Of a DNA stretch of 13,888 nt, positions 1 through 6,297 are shown in pieces. Within the stretch, counting starts at the first letter, position 1. Each line of letters starts with the position of its first letter. Origin of the DNA: CAYPZL01 sp964415045 (GTDB lineage: Bacteria; Planctomycetota; Phycisphaerae; Sedimentisphaerales; Anaerobacaceae); NCBI GenBank assembly GCA_964415045.1, contig CAYPZL010000154.1:1-13888 (forward strand), given 5' to 3'. The position numbers and the translations under genes are program-made. The notes under the pieces were generated by a model that had not been told where the DNA came from, did no database searches, and saw nothing but the letters and a program-made list of their open reading frames with translations.

Positions 1-25
1 GTCCAAAGCGAAAAATGCCGGGGGT

Positions 26-44
26 TTGGGGGCTGAGCCCCCAA
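26..44. repeat. GC hairpin, possible weak minus-strand terminator
   Basis: A perfect 8-bp stem, TTGGGGGC pairing with GCCCCCAA around a TGA loop. Read on the minus strand it follows the DUF503 gene by about 160 nt, and a short T-run comes only after a C-rich spacer. A termination role is therefore only a possibility. Confidence 0.4.
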
Positions 45-123
45 GAGAGACAGAATGGAGAAAAGGTCATGTAGGAAAACGAAAGAAAAAGCTTGCGGGA
101 CTCCAATTCATAGGATCCTTCAA

Positions 124-165
124 TTCGCTGCGCTGCGTTCAGAGCCCGCCCTGAGCGCGAGCGAA
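124..165. repeat. imperfect inverted repeat TTCGCT...AGCGAA
   Basis: The left arm (124-142) starts TTCGCTGCGCT and ends TTCAG. The right arm (151-165) is CTGAGCGCGAGCGAA. They pair with a few bulged bases around an AGCCCGCC loop. The 10-mer TCGCTGCGCT in the left arm recurs inside another inverted repeat at 13746-13755, which suggests a dispersed palindromic motif of this genome. Confidence 0.45.
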
Positions 166-204
166 GGGATGACGCGCCGCGCGAGAATTCATCAGAATTC
201 GCAG

Positions 205-486
205 TCAGACGATTTCTCTTTCGACGTGGCCGAGGTAGAAGCGGCCGTCGTTGCGCATGAAGTTGAGGATGGCGTCGAGCTGCTTGTCGATGAACTGGGC
301 CTCGTTGGAGACCACGGCGATGCCGATGACGGCGCTGGTCTTGCTGTCCTGGTGATCGACCTCAGCAACCGAGACGTTGAAGCGGCTGCGGAGCCGGCCC
401 GTCACGCCCTTGACGATACTGCGTTTCTGCTTGAGCGACGTAACGCCCTGCATGTACATCTGTGCGGTCATGACGCCGACCAGCAT
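205..486 (-). CDS. DUF503 family protein (YlxP-like)
   Basis: A 93-residue protein matching the small DUF503/YlxP family as I recognise it. It has an N-terminal VGVMTAQMYMQGVTSLKQKRS segment, then a basic helix with VTGRLRSRFNVSVAEVD, and a mixed strand/helix C-terminus ending in HVEREIV. Family members are about 90-95 residues and often sit near infB and rbfA, where a ribosome-linked role has been suggested; no biochemical function is firm. An upstream in-frame TTG at 501 would add five residues, but it overlaps the Shine-Dalgarno GAGGAG that lies 7 nt before the ATG at 486, so I use the ATG. The gene is divergent from coaD and has no infB or rbfA neighbour inside the window. Confidence 0.8.
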   Translation of the reverse strand: MLVGVMTAQMYMQGVTSLKQKRSIVKGVTGRLRSRFNVSVAEVDHQDSKTSAVIGIAVVSNEAQFIDKQLDAILNFMRNDGRFYLGHVEREIV

Positions 487-789
487 GGGCGGGCTCCTCA
501 ATCGGTTGTCCTGTGCGTGGCAGCGGGATACCGTTTTTGCCGATGGTGAGGCGACCTGTCGGTATCGCCATCACCGGGGCCTGCGGGCCTGATGCTGCCG
601 ACCGGTATTTGTCTGGAGGATATCAGGCGAGCCGGGGCAGGTCAATCCCGCCCGGAGCGGGTGTTTCGGCCGGTCACGGAAGATTCCCGCGAACCTACCG
701 GTGCCGACGGTCATAGTATCTGTAGGGCTGGATCCTCATAGCGGGGGGATGGTGGCTTGGTGCAAATTACCACCTTCGGGGTGAATTTC

Positions 790-818
790 TTGCCGAGCCG
801 GCGACGAGGGAGTATAAT
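790..818 (+). promoter_or_regulatory. sigma70-type promoter of coaD
   Basis: TTGCCG (790-795), a 17-bp spacer, and a consensus TATAAT (813-818). Transcription would start near 825, about 25 nt before the coaD ATG, leaving room for the AAGGA ribosome-binding site. Confidence 0.75.
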
Positions 819-830
819 ACGGCCCGTATT
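816..830. promoter_or_regulatory. palindrome over coaD -10/start site
   Basis: AATACGG-C-CCGTATT is a perfect 7-bp inverted repeat that overlaps the last bases of the -10 box and the expected +1. It could be an operator or a 5' hairpin of the transcript. The sequence alone cannot separate these from chance. Confidence 0.35.
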
Positions 831-850
831 TCTGCCAAGGAAAAACCGAA

Positions 851-1354
851 ATGGATAAGTTTGTCAGAGCGATTTTCCCCGGCTCGTTCGATCCGATCAC
901 GAACGGGCACCTCGACGTGGTCAAGCGCGGCATGCGGCTGTTCGACGAGCTGATCATCGCCGTCGGGCGCAGCCCGATCAAGAACCAGCTTTTCACGCCG
1001 GCAGAGCGGGTCGAGATGATCGAGGAGCTCATCGGCGAGCTGCCCGGCGTGTCGGTGGAGAGCTTCGAGGGCCTGACGGTGGAGTACGCCTCGCAAAAGG
1101 GCGCGTCCGTGATTCTGCGCGGCCTGCGCAGCCTCACCGACGTTCAGTACGAGTTCCAACTGGCCATGACGAACCGGGCGGTGGCAGGGATCGAAACGGT
1201 CTTTATCATGACCAGCGAACAGTACGGCTTCACCAGCTCGACGCTGATTCGCGAGGTGGCCTCTTTGGGCGGCGACCTGTCGAACCTCATCCCGGAAAAC
1301 GTGCACCGTCGGCTGGAACAGCGGTTCAGTCGCCTGGGAAGCCGCACCGGGTGA
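851..1354 (+). CDS. coaD: phosphopantetheine adenylyltransferase
   Basis: A cytosolic enzyme of coenzyme A synthesis that transfers AMP from ATP to 4'-phosphopantetheine, giving dephospho-CoA and pyrophosphate. The 167-residue length is normal for bacterial CoaD. The nucleotidyltransferase signature GSFDPITNGH is at residues 11-20 (the TNGH form of the (T/H)xGH ATP-binding motif). The conserved GLRSLTDVQYEFQLAMTNR block and SSTLIRE (129-135) are present. The ATG is preceded by AAGGA at 9-10 nt spacing and by a strong promoter. The gene appears monocistronic: 347 nt or more and a separate promoter separate it from mcsA. I see no missing catalytic residue. Confidence 0.96.
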   Translation: MDKFVRAIFPGSFDPITNGHLDVVKRGMRLFDELIIAVGRSPIKNQLFTPAERVEMIEELIGELPGVSVESFEGLTVEYASQKGASVILRGLRSLTDVQYEFQLAMTNRAVAGIETVFIMTSEQYGFTSSTLIREVASLGGDLSNLIPENVHRRLEQRFSRLGSRTG

Positions 1355-1713
1355 AAGCGAGGCGTTACGCCGGTACGTGCAATCGACAGCCCGCCCGGGC
1401 GGAACAGGGAACAATCGGACCTGCGAGATCGTACGAGTTCCATGGACATGCAAAAGCCCGGCCGAGCGGTTGTTTCGGCGCCTCGTTCCTGGTAGCATAT
1501 ACGAACTCGCCGCGAGCGTTCGAGCGGCTTGGGTGATGCCGCCGGAGTAAGGGCGTTTTACAGGCGGTTTGATGTGATCTGTGAAATTTGCGGATGGATA
1601 GGATGTGATTCTGGTATAATGCCAGCGGGGCCCGGCGGCCCGCCGCCGAACCTCCGAAAAAAGAAGCCATCCGTCGATTGATTTCGGCGTGAAGATAACG
1701 TTTGCAGGTGCCT
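1355..1713. other. intergenic region coaD/mcsA
   Basis: This stretch holds the mcsA promoter near its right end and no convincing gene. A CCGCCCGGGCGG-like palindrome lies near 1390 and several short GC inverted repeats follow, but none has a T-run that would make it a clear coaD terminator. Confidence 0.45.
1612..1620 (+). promoter_or_regulatory. extended -10 promoter of mcsAB
   Basis: TGGTATAAT combines a TGn extension with a consensus -10 hexamer (1615-1620). No good -35 sits at 16-18 bp; a TTGCGG occurs at 1588 but the spacing is 21 bp. The expected start near 1627 gives an mcsA leader of about 85 nt that begins with a GC-rich run. No CtsR operator (tandem GGTCAAA-type heptads) is visible. 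Confidence 0.6.
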
Positions 1714-2208
1714 ATGCAGTGCCAAATCTGTAACAAGCGGACCGCTACCATTCATCTGACCGAGATTGCGGACGGCGTTCGTTCGGAGATGCACATTTGT
1801 GAGAGTTGCGCCGCCGATCAGGGCATCGCCGCGCACGGGCAGATCTCCATCAACGACCTTCTGAGTAATCTGCTGGCCGCCCAGCCCTCGGACGACGAGC
1901 TTTTCGGGCCGGCGGACGAGGAATTGATCTGTCCGAACTGCGGATTCGATCTGGCCCGGCTCCGCAAAGAGGGAACGCTGGGCTGCCCGCACGACTACGA
2001 GTTTCTCCAGGAGGCGCTGTTGCCGCTGATCGAGCGGGCCCACAACGGCGGGACGAGGCACTGCGGGAAAGTGCCGTCGAAGATCCCGCCGGATTCGAAA
2101 AAGCTGGTGCAGCTTTCGGACTTGCGCCGGCAATTGGAGGGGGCAGTCCGCAACGAGGATTACGAATTGGCCGCCCAGTTGCGGGACCAGATCCAACAGC
2201 TTGAGTAA
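1714..2208 (+). CDS. mcsA: McsA-type zinc/UVR-motif adaptor protein
   Basis: A 164-residue partner and activator of the arginine kinase encoded just downstream. Cys pairs are visible at C3/C6, C29/C32 and C73/C76, then C91 in a GCPHDYEF block where many homologues have a second Cys (here Asp94). These should form the two zinc-binding modules. The C-terminus (about 135-164) is a UVR helical hairpin, LRRQLEGAVRNEDYELAAQL, as in UvrB/UvrC and ClpC. In-frame TTG (1702) and GTG (1708) starts also exist. I prefer the ATG because the CQIC zinc motif begins directly after it; no upstream site has a strong Shine-Dalgarno. The gap to mcsB is 50 nt, so the two are probably one operon. In Firmicutes the pair is flanked by ctsR and clpC, which are absent here. 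Confidence 0.88.
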   Translation: MQCQICNKRTATIHLTEIADGVRSEMHICESCAADQGIAAHGQISINDLLSNLLAAQPSDDELFGPADEELICPNCGFDLARLRKEGTLGCPHDYEFLQEALLPLIERAHNGGTRHCGKVPSKIPPDSKKLVQLSDLRRQLEGAVRNEDYELAAQLRDQIQQLE

Positions 2209-2258
2209 GCGCCCGGGGCCGGCGCGCCCTCGGGAAAAGAGGTTCACAGGTTGTCTCA

Positions 2259-3380
2259 ATGAAACTTACGGATATCAGCAACGACATCAACGAGTGGTTC
2301 AGCGGCTCCGGACCGTTGTCGGATATTGTGGTGTCTTCGCGCATTCGGCTGGCTCGAAACCTGGCCGGACACAAGTTCCTCGCCAGTTGCTCCCCGGAAG
2401 AAAAGGCGGACATCCTCGCGACGCTCAAAACGGTCCTGATGTCGCTGGACTTAGGCGACGAGGTGTTCTACGTCAGTGTGGGCGAGGAATCGACGTTGAA
2501 CCGGAACTTCCTCGTAGAGCGGCACCTGATCAGCCGGCACCACGCGATGGCCAACGGGCCGCGCGGCGCCGTGATCGCGCGGCGCGAGTCGTTCACGGCG
2601 ATGATCAACGAGGAAGACCATCTGCGCATGCAGGTTCTCAAGGCCGGCTGTCAGCTCTCGGCGTGCGCCGAGCAGATCGACCGCATCGACGACATGGTGG
2701 AAGAGAAGGTCGATTATGCGTTCAGCCCGCGCTTCGGCTACCTGACGGCGTGCCCGACCAACCTCGGCACGGGGATCCGCGTCTCGGTGATGCTCCACCT
2801 GCCGGCGCTGAAGATGACCCGGCAGATCGAGAAATTCCTCAACGCCGCCAAGGACATGAACCTGGCCGTACGCGGTCTCTTCGGCGAGGGCAGCGAGGCC
2901 GCCAGCGATCTGTACCAGATCTCCAACCAGGTGACGCTCGGCGTCAGCGAGAAGACCATCGTCGCCAACTTCGAAGAAGCCATCATCCCCGAGATCGTGG
3001 AATACGAGAAGATCGCTCGCCAGCAGCTTCTGGCCAACGAGGTGGACGCGCTGGACGACAAGATCTCCCGGGCGATGGCCCTGCTGCAGAACGCGCACCT
3101 GATCAGCTCCCAGGAGGCGTTGTTTTTGCTGAGTCATTTGCGGCTGGGCCTGAACATGCACGAGCACATGGGCGCCGCCACGCCGGCGATCAAACGGCTC
3201 TGTGCCTTGCGCGCCAAGGCCGACCTCGACGAGACCCGGGGGTTGTCGATCCGCACCATCAACCGGCTCTTCATGCTGACGCTTCCGGCCCACCTGCAAC
3301 TGAACTACGGCAAATCGCTCGACGCGACCCACCGGGACGCTCTCCGCGCCCGGATCATCCGCGAAGCACTCAACCAGTAA
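2259..3380 (+). CDS. mcsB: protein-arginine kinase McsB
   Basis: An ATP:guanido phosphotransferase-family kinase that phosphorylates arginines in proteins, marking them for ClpCP-type degradation in Firmicutes. At 373 residues it is slightly longer than the usual 355-365. Visible blocks are SSRIRLARN (26-34), NEEDHLR with the catalytic acidic residues (117-123), CPTNLGTG with the active-site-loop Cys165 (165-172), and RGLFGEGSEAASDLYQISNQ (205-224). Near the C-terminus RDALRA (359-364) matches the RDxxRA motif described for the McsB phosphoarginine allosteric site, which supports McsB over a creatine/arginine kinase. The ATG has an AGGTT-type site about 8 nt upstream. It follows mcsA by 50 nt. 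Clp unfoldase, CtsR and arginine phosphatase genes are not in this window. Confidence 0.93.
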   Translation: MKLTDISNDINEWFSGSGPLSDIVVSSRIRLARNLAGHKFLASCSPEEKADILATLKTVLMSLDLGDEVFYVSVGEESTLNRNFLVERHLISRHHAMANGPRGAVIARRESFTAMINEEDHLRMQVLKAGCQLSACAEQIDRIDDMVEEKVDYAFSPRFGYLTACPTNLGTGIRVSVMLHLPALKMTRQIEKFLNAAKDMNLAVRGLFGEGSEAASDLYQISNQVTLGVSEKTIVANFEEAIIPEIVEYEKIARQQLLANEVDALDDKISRAMALLQNAHLISSQEALFLLSHLRLGLNMHEHMGAATPAIKRLCALRAKADLDETRGLSIRTINRLFMLTLPAHLQLNYGKSLDATHRDALRARIIREALNQ

Positions 3381-3911
3381 TCGATGCCCGCGCCACGATC
3401 AATTGAAAACGGCGCCGGCTTCGCGTCCGCGCACAAAAAGAGACTGCGGGCGTGTGGAACCGCAGCCCCTTGGTTGGAGGCCCTGTGGATGGCTCAAGGA
3501 CTGTCGTCGGCTCGACCTCGGGCGGCTCGCCCGCTACCGATTCCGGCCGTAACAGTACGTCACTTTGAAGTGCAAGCCATGTCCAAGGGTAGGGTTTGAC
3601 AATCAGTCCGTAGCTTTCCTGCCACCAGCGAGATAATCAACAGTTCCCCCGGCAACCGGCGTTCGCATCAGAGCCACAATCCGAATCGATACGGGCCGGC
3701 ATGCCACCATTTCAGTCTTCTACGCCGGCTTCGGCGGGGGGGTCAGCAAATCCGTGCGATTGAGGCAGGTCCGAGCCGGTCCCGGGTGCCTTCTGGTGCG
3801 GAAACGGGCCGGCTACCCGGCGCAAAACCGGCGGGCCCGGAAGGATTCACGAGATGGCGCGCCGCAGGGATAGCGGGGAGGTTCCCGCTCGCGAGCGGAC
3901 CGCGGCAGGCG
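3381..3911. other. large spacer between mcsB and the rplI terminator
   Basis: About 530 bases without a supported gene between a rightward and a leftward transcription unit. Short open frames here lack ribosome-binding sites and recognisable domains. Small GC hairpins occur (CGGGCG-GCT-CGCCCG at 3519-3533, CGCCG-GCTT-CGGCG at 3723-3736), but none has a U-tract on the plus strand, so the mcsB terminator is not identified. A lone TTGACA (3596-3601) has no matching -10 box. Confidence 0.5.
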
Positions 3912-3945
3912 CAAAACAGGCCCGTGCGGACCTCGCACGGGCCTG
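3912..3945 (-). terminator. intrinsic terminator of the rplI operon
   Basis: A perfect 12-bp stem, CAGGCCCGTGCG (3917-3928) with CGCACGGGCCTG (3934-3945), around a 5-nt loop. On the minus strand it is followed at once by TTTTGC. It lies about 40 nt beyond the rplI stop codon. A short GCGTTT on the other side means weak bidirectional action toward mcsB read-through is possible. Confidence 0.85.
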
Positions 3946-3983
3946 GCGTTTCACAGAAACGAGAATAGCCGGCTGGGCCGAGA

Positions 3984-4502
3984 CTATTGCTCTTGGGCCT
4001 CGGCCTTCTCGCCGCCGGTCGCGCTCTCGTCGGCCGCACTCTCTTCGTCCCCTTCGGCCTGCTCGGGAACGACGACGACGCGAACGGAGGCGGTCACGTC
4101 TTCGGCGAACCGGAGCTGAACGTCGTGGGTGCCGACGTGTTTGATGTGCTCGGGCAGCTTCACGACCTCGTCGGCCACCTCGAATCCCTGCTCGCGCAGG
4201 TTGCTGGCGATCTGGCGCTCGGCAATCGAGCCAAAGAGGACGCCCTGCTCGTTGGCGCGGGCGGCCAGCACAGCCTCGGCGCCGTCGACGGCCTCGGCCG
4301 CTCTCTCCAGACGCTTGCGCTCTTTCAAACGCTGCTCGGCGCGCTGGGCCTTCTCTTCGGCAATGGCCCGGATGTTCGCCTCGGTCGCCACCTTGGCCAG
4401 GCCCTGGGGAAGCAGATAGTTCCGGGCATACCCGTCGCGCACGTCCACTACGTCGCCCAGCCAGCCCAGCGGCCTGATATCTTCACACAGTAATACCTTC
4501 AT
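3984..4502 (-). CDS. rplI: 50S ribosomal protein bL9
   Basis: A 172-residue bL9 that binds 23S rRNA near the L1 stalk base. The N-terminal domain is clear: MKVLLCEDIRPLG, GDVVDVRDGYARNYLLP (16-32). It is followed by a long Lys/Glu/Arg connecting helix (about 41-75) and a C-terminal domain with GVLFGSI (87-93) and LPEHIKHVGTHDV. A typical bL9 ends near residue 148; here an extra acidic Glu/Ala tail covers about 147-172. An in-frame start 42 nt upstream would add an unrelated hydrophobic segment. The ATG at 4502 has GGAG close upstream and matches the family start, so I use it. This is the last gene of the operon, 112 nt after rpsR and ahead of a strong terminator. Confidence 0.95.
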   Translation of the reverse strand: MKVLLCEDIRPLGWLGDVVDVRDGYARNYLLPQGLAKVATEANIRAIAEEKAQRAEQRLKERKRLERAAEAVDGAEAVLAARANEQGVLFGSIAERQIASNLREQGFEVADEVVKLPEHIKHVGTHDVQLRFAEDVTASVRVVVVPEQAEGDEESAADESATGGEKAEAQEQ

Positions 4503-4614
4503 AGCATCTCCGAACAATAGCAAAAGGCAAATAACAAAGGCCACATCGAGCAGTCACGGTCGCACCGCGGCCGACCCGCAATGTTGACTCTTGATATTCG
4601 TTTCTTGCATTGGT

Positions 4615-4881
4615 TTACGTCGCGTAGGGCAGCAGCGCCATGAGGCGGGCCCTCTTGATCGCCCTCTTGGCCTTGCGCTGACAGCCGGCGCAGTTGCCAC
4701 TGCGCTTGCGCGAATAGATCTTGCCCCGGTTGGTCAGCAGCTTTTGCAGCGTATCGACGTCCTTGTAGTCGATGTAGCTGATCCCGCCCCGGCAAAAGCG
4801 ACACTGGGTCTGGTCGCGCGCCCCGGCGAATCCTGTTCTCCTCCTCCTCTTCGGTCGTCTGTCTCTTTGTCGTACTGCCAT
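4615..4881 (-). CDS. rpsR: 30S ribosomal protein bS18
   Basis: An 88-residue bS18 of the small-subunit platform, where it pairs with bS6. The very basic N-terminus (residues 4-16) is followed by CRFC (C27, C30), the core DVDTLQKLLTNRGKIYSRKRSG (41-62) and CAGC (C64, C67), ending in LMALLPYAT. Four cysteines in two CxxC pairs mark this as the zinc-binding (C+) form of bS18; the common C- form lacks them. The ATG has GAGGTG about 5 nt upstream. It lies 69 nt after ssb and 112 nt before rplI. Confidence 0.96.
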   Translation of the reverse strand: MAVRQRDRRPKRRRRTGFAGARDQTQCRFCRGGISYIDYKDVDTLQKLLTNRGKIYSRKRSGNCAGCQRKAKRAIKRARLMALLPYAT

Positions 4882-4950
4882 CTGTCACCTCAGTTTCGTA
4901 TCTGATCATTCGTATCTCCCACATAAGCCCGGGAGGTACGCTCTGCGTTG

Positions 4951-5409
4951 TTAGAACGGTATATCGTCATCGGGTACAGGACTCGGTCCGCCGCCGGCGG
5001 CCGGAGGCCCACCTGATCCAAAACGTTGATTGCCCTGATCGTACCCGGCTCCGCCACCAGCGCCGCCGCCACCGCCTCCGGTGCCGGGCAGAAACTGGAA
5101 ATTCTCCACGGTTACCCGGTGCTTGCTGCGCTTCGACCCATCCTGGGCTGTCCAGCTATCGAACGTCAGGCGGCCCTCGACGAAGATGGGCTTGCCCTTG
5201 CTGAAATACTTGTTGATGTTCTCAGCCAGGCGACCGAAGGCGCGGCAATCCACGAAGCAGGTTTCCTCGCGCTGGCTGCCGTCCTGGCCGCTCCATCTGC
5301 GATTCGTGGCGATGCCGAAATCCACGACGGCCGTCTGGCTCGGCGTGTACGAAAGCTGCGGGTCGCGCGTCAGGTTGCCCATCAGCAGCACTCTGTTAAA
5401 GCTAGCCAT
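4951..5409 (-). CDS. ssb: single-stranded DNA-binding protein
   Basis: A 152-residue SSB. The OB fold spans about 3-108 (FNRVLLMGNLTRDPQLSYTP, VVDFGIATNRRW, FVDCRAFGRLAENINKYFSKGKPIFVEGRL, HRVTVENFQFLPG). A glycine-rich disordered linker (about 109-143) follows, ending in the acidic tip DDDIPF that recruits repair and replication partners. The first in-frame ATG (5415) is only 1 nt from the GGGAG Shine-Dalgarno (5417-5421); the second ATG at 5409 is 7 nt away and gives the usual MASFNRV start, so I chose it. It sits between rpsF and rpsR, its classic location. The 162-nt gap to rpsF is long for this operon. Confidence 0.96.
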   Translation of the reverse strand: MASFNRVLLMGNLTRDPQLSYTPSQTAVVDFGIATNRRWSGQDGSQREETCFVDCRAFGRLAENINKYFSKGKPIFVEGRLTFDSWTAQDGSKRSKHRVTVENFQFLPGTGGGGGGAGGGAGYDQGNQRFGSGGPPAAGGGPSPVPDDDIPF

Positions 5410-5571
5410 AATCATACTCCCTGTAACTCATCGCCCCGGATCGCGCGTCAGCGGCACGCGCCGGGCCCCGGGCCACGTCTCAGGCAACGCTCACAAGGGC
5501 ACATCGCACAACCGCGCCGCGGTGGCGACGACCGGCTCCCTTGTGCTTCTGGCCGTTTGCACTTCGATATT
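5410..5571 (-). other. structured rpsF-ssb spacer
   Basis: This 162-nt spacer inside the operon contains an 8-bp inverted repeat CACAAGGG (5492-5499) / CCCTTGTG (5538-5545). It encloses a smaller ACCGC-GCC-GCGGT hairpin (5511-5523). A GGGCCCCGGGCC run lies nearby. It could be a processing or attenuation site that changes ssb output relative to rpsF. No promoter hexamers were recognised. Confidence 0.35.
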
Positions 5572-6225
5572 TCAGAGCTTCTCCGGCTCTTCCGATCCGG
5601 CTTCCGCGGTTGCCTGTGGCTCGGACGCCGGCGTTTCGACCGGGGTCGCCTGCTCGTCGGACACCGGTGTTTCGGGCGTCGGGGCAGGCTCGGAGGCCGC
5701 AGTTTCCGCTGCCGGTGTCTCGGCGGCGCTTTCCGGAGCGGCCTCGACCGCAGGCGCCTCCTGCTTTTCGGGAGCTTCGCCCCCGGCTGCCGGGGCGGGC
5801 TCTTTGGCCGCGCCGGCCTCAGCGGACGTCTCAGCGACCGCCTGGGCGGCGTGTTGCTCGGCGCTCTGGCCTTCGGCCTCGGCGGAAACACCGGCGATAT
5901 CGGCCTCGAGCATCTTGGCCGGGCGCTTCTCCGTCCCCAGGATCAAAACACGCATCACCTTCTCGGAAAGCTGAACGTCCTTCTCGATTCCCGCGATGCG
6001 CTGCCCGTTGGCCTTGAAATAACACAGGATGTACGTCCCGCGCGTTTGATGGTTGATCTCGTAGGCGAGCCTTCGCTCTCCCCACTTTCGCATCGAGACA
6101 ACGTCAGCATCCGCCCGTTTCAGGATGGTCTCGATCACCGCCAGCGTGCCGTCCCAATCGGCGGCCGCCTGGGCGGAATCGACCAGAAACATCCCTTCGT
6201 ATAGTCGCTTTGTTGCCGTTTCCAA
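5572..6225 (-). CDS. rpsF: 30S ribosomal protein bS6 with long acidic tail
   Basis: A 217-residue bS6. The normal domain fills about 8-100: YEGMFLVDS, LKRADADVVSMRKWGERRLAYEINHQTRGTYILCYF, and LSEKVMRVLIL. Beyond it runs a low-complexity tail of about 115 residues made almost wholly of Ala, Glu, Pro, Ser and Thr, so the protein is about twice the common length. The longest open frame begins at an ATG at 6258, but a perfect AGGAGG (6234-6239) lies inside that extension, 8 nt before a TTG at 6225, which gives the family-like N-terminus METATKRLYEGMF. I therefore call TTG as the start. The tail's function is unknown; E. coli S6 also carries a short acidic tail modified by RimK with glutamates. 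Confidence 0.92.
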   Translation of the reverse strand: METATKRLYEGMFLVDSAQAAADWDGTLAVIETILKRADADVVSMRKWGERRLAYEINHQTRGTYILCYFKANGQRIAGIEKDVQLSEKVMRVLILGTEKRPAKMLEADIAGVSAEAEGQSAEQHAAQAVAETSAEAGAAKEPAPAAGGEAPEKQEAPAVEAAPESAAETPAAETAASEPAPTPETPVSDEQATPVETPASEPQATAEAGSEEPEKL

Positions 6226-6233
6226 ACTTGTTA

Positions 6234-6239
6234 CCTCCT
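6234..6239 (-). promoter_or_regulatory. Shine-Dalgarno deciding the rpsF TTG start
   Basis: A full AGGAGG on the minus strand ends 8 nt before TTG (6225). It falls within the reading frame of the longer ATG-initiated version (6258), which itself has no comparable site. That makes the shorter protein the better model. Confidence 0.8.
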
Positions 6240-6268
6240 GATTATGAAAGAGTTTCACATCAACGTCT

Positions 6269-6292
6269 GCACCGAACGGGCGTTCCCGGCGC
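6269..6292 (-). promoter_or_regulatory. hairpin in the rpsF leader
   Basis: On the minus strand GCGCC-GG-GAAC-GCCC-GTTC-GGTGC folds into a two-part stem with a 2-nt GG bulge, between the pth stop and the rpsF ribosome-binding site. bS6:bS18 is known to bind a leader hairpin and repress its own operon in several bacteria. Whether this hairpin matches that consensus cannot be decided by eye. Confidence 0.3.
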
Positions 6293-6297
6293 CGCTG

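Larger units (their letters stand above)
1..204. other. non-coding stretch with three inverted repeats
   Basis: I see no gene here. It lies downstream of the minus-strand DUF503 gene. Three palindromic structures are visible: an 8-bp stem TTGGGGGC/GCCCCCAA with a 3-nt loop (26-44), a bulged inverted repeat (124-165), and GAATTC-ATCA-GAATTC (185-200) a few bases beyond the DUF503 stop. None has the T-run of a canonical terminator immediately behind it on the minus strand, although a TTTTT lies about 12 nt past the 26-44 hairpin. Confidence 0.5.
487..850. other. divergent intergenic region DUF503/coaD
   Basis: This 364-base region lies between two divergently transcribed genes. On the coaD side it holds a well-formed promoter (790-818) and a palindrome across the expected transcription start. 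On the DUF503 side only a weak TACTAT -10-like hexamer is visible and no good -35. A CCCGC-CCGGA-GCGGG hairpin lies at about 648-662. I see no credible coding frame. Confidence 0.5.

Noticed and set aside
487..574. An N-terminal extension or separate small gene upstream of DUF503
   Set aside because: The frame is short, runs into a stop at 623-625, and overlaps the DUF503 start in another frame without any family match.
2201..3406. A 401-codon frame overlapping mcsB on the same strand
   Set aside because: It is out of frame with mcsB, Arg/Pro/Gly-rich and has no family signature; McsB explains the region.
3596..3601. TTGACA as a promoter in the mcsB-rplI spacer
   Set aside because: No -10 hexamer lies at 15-19 bp (GATAAT is 30 bp away) and no gene follows on the plus strand.
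5026..6204. A 392-codon plus-strand open frame
   Set aside because: It lies opposite ssb and rpsF; its low-complexity Leu/Gly/Arg stretch mirrors the Ala/Glu tail of bS6.
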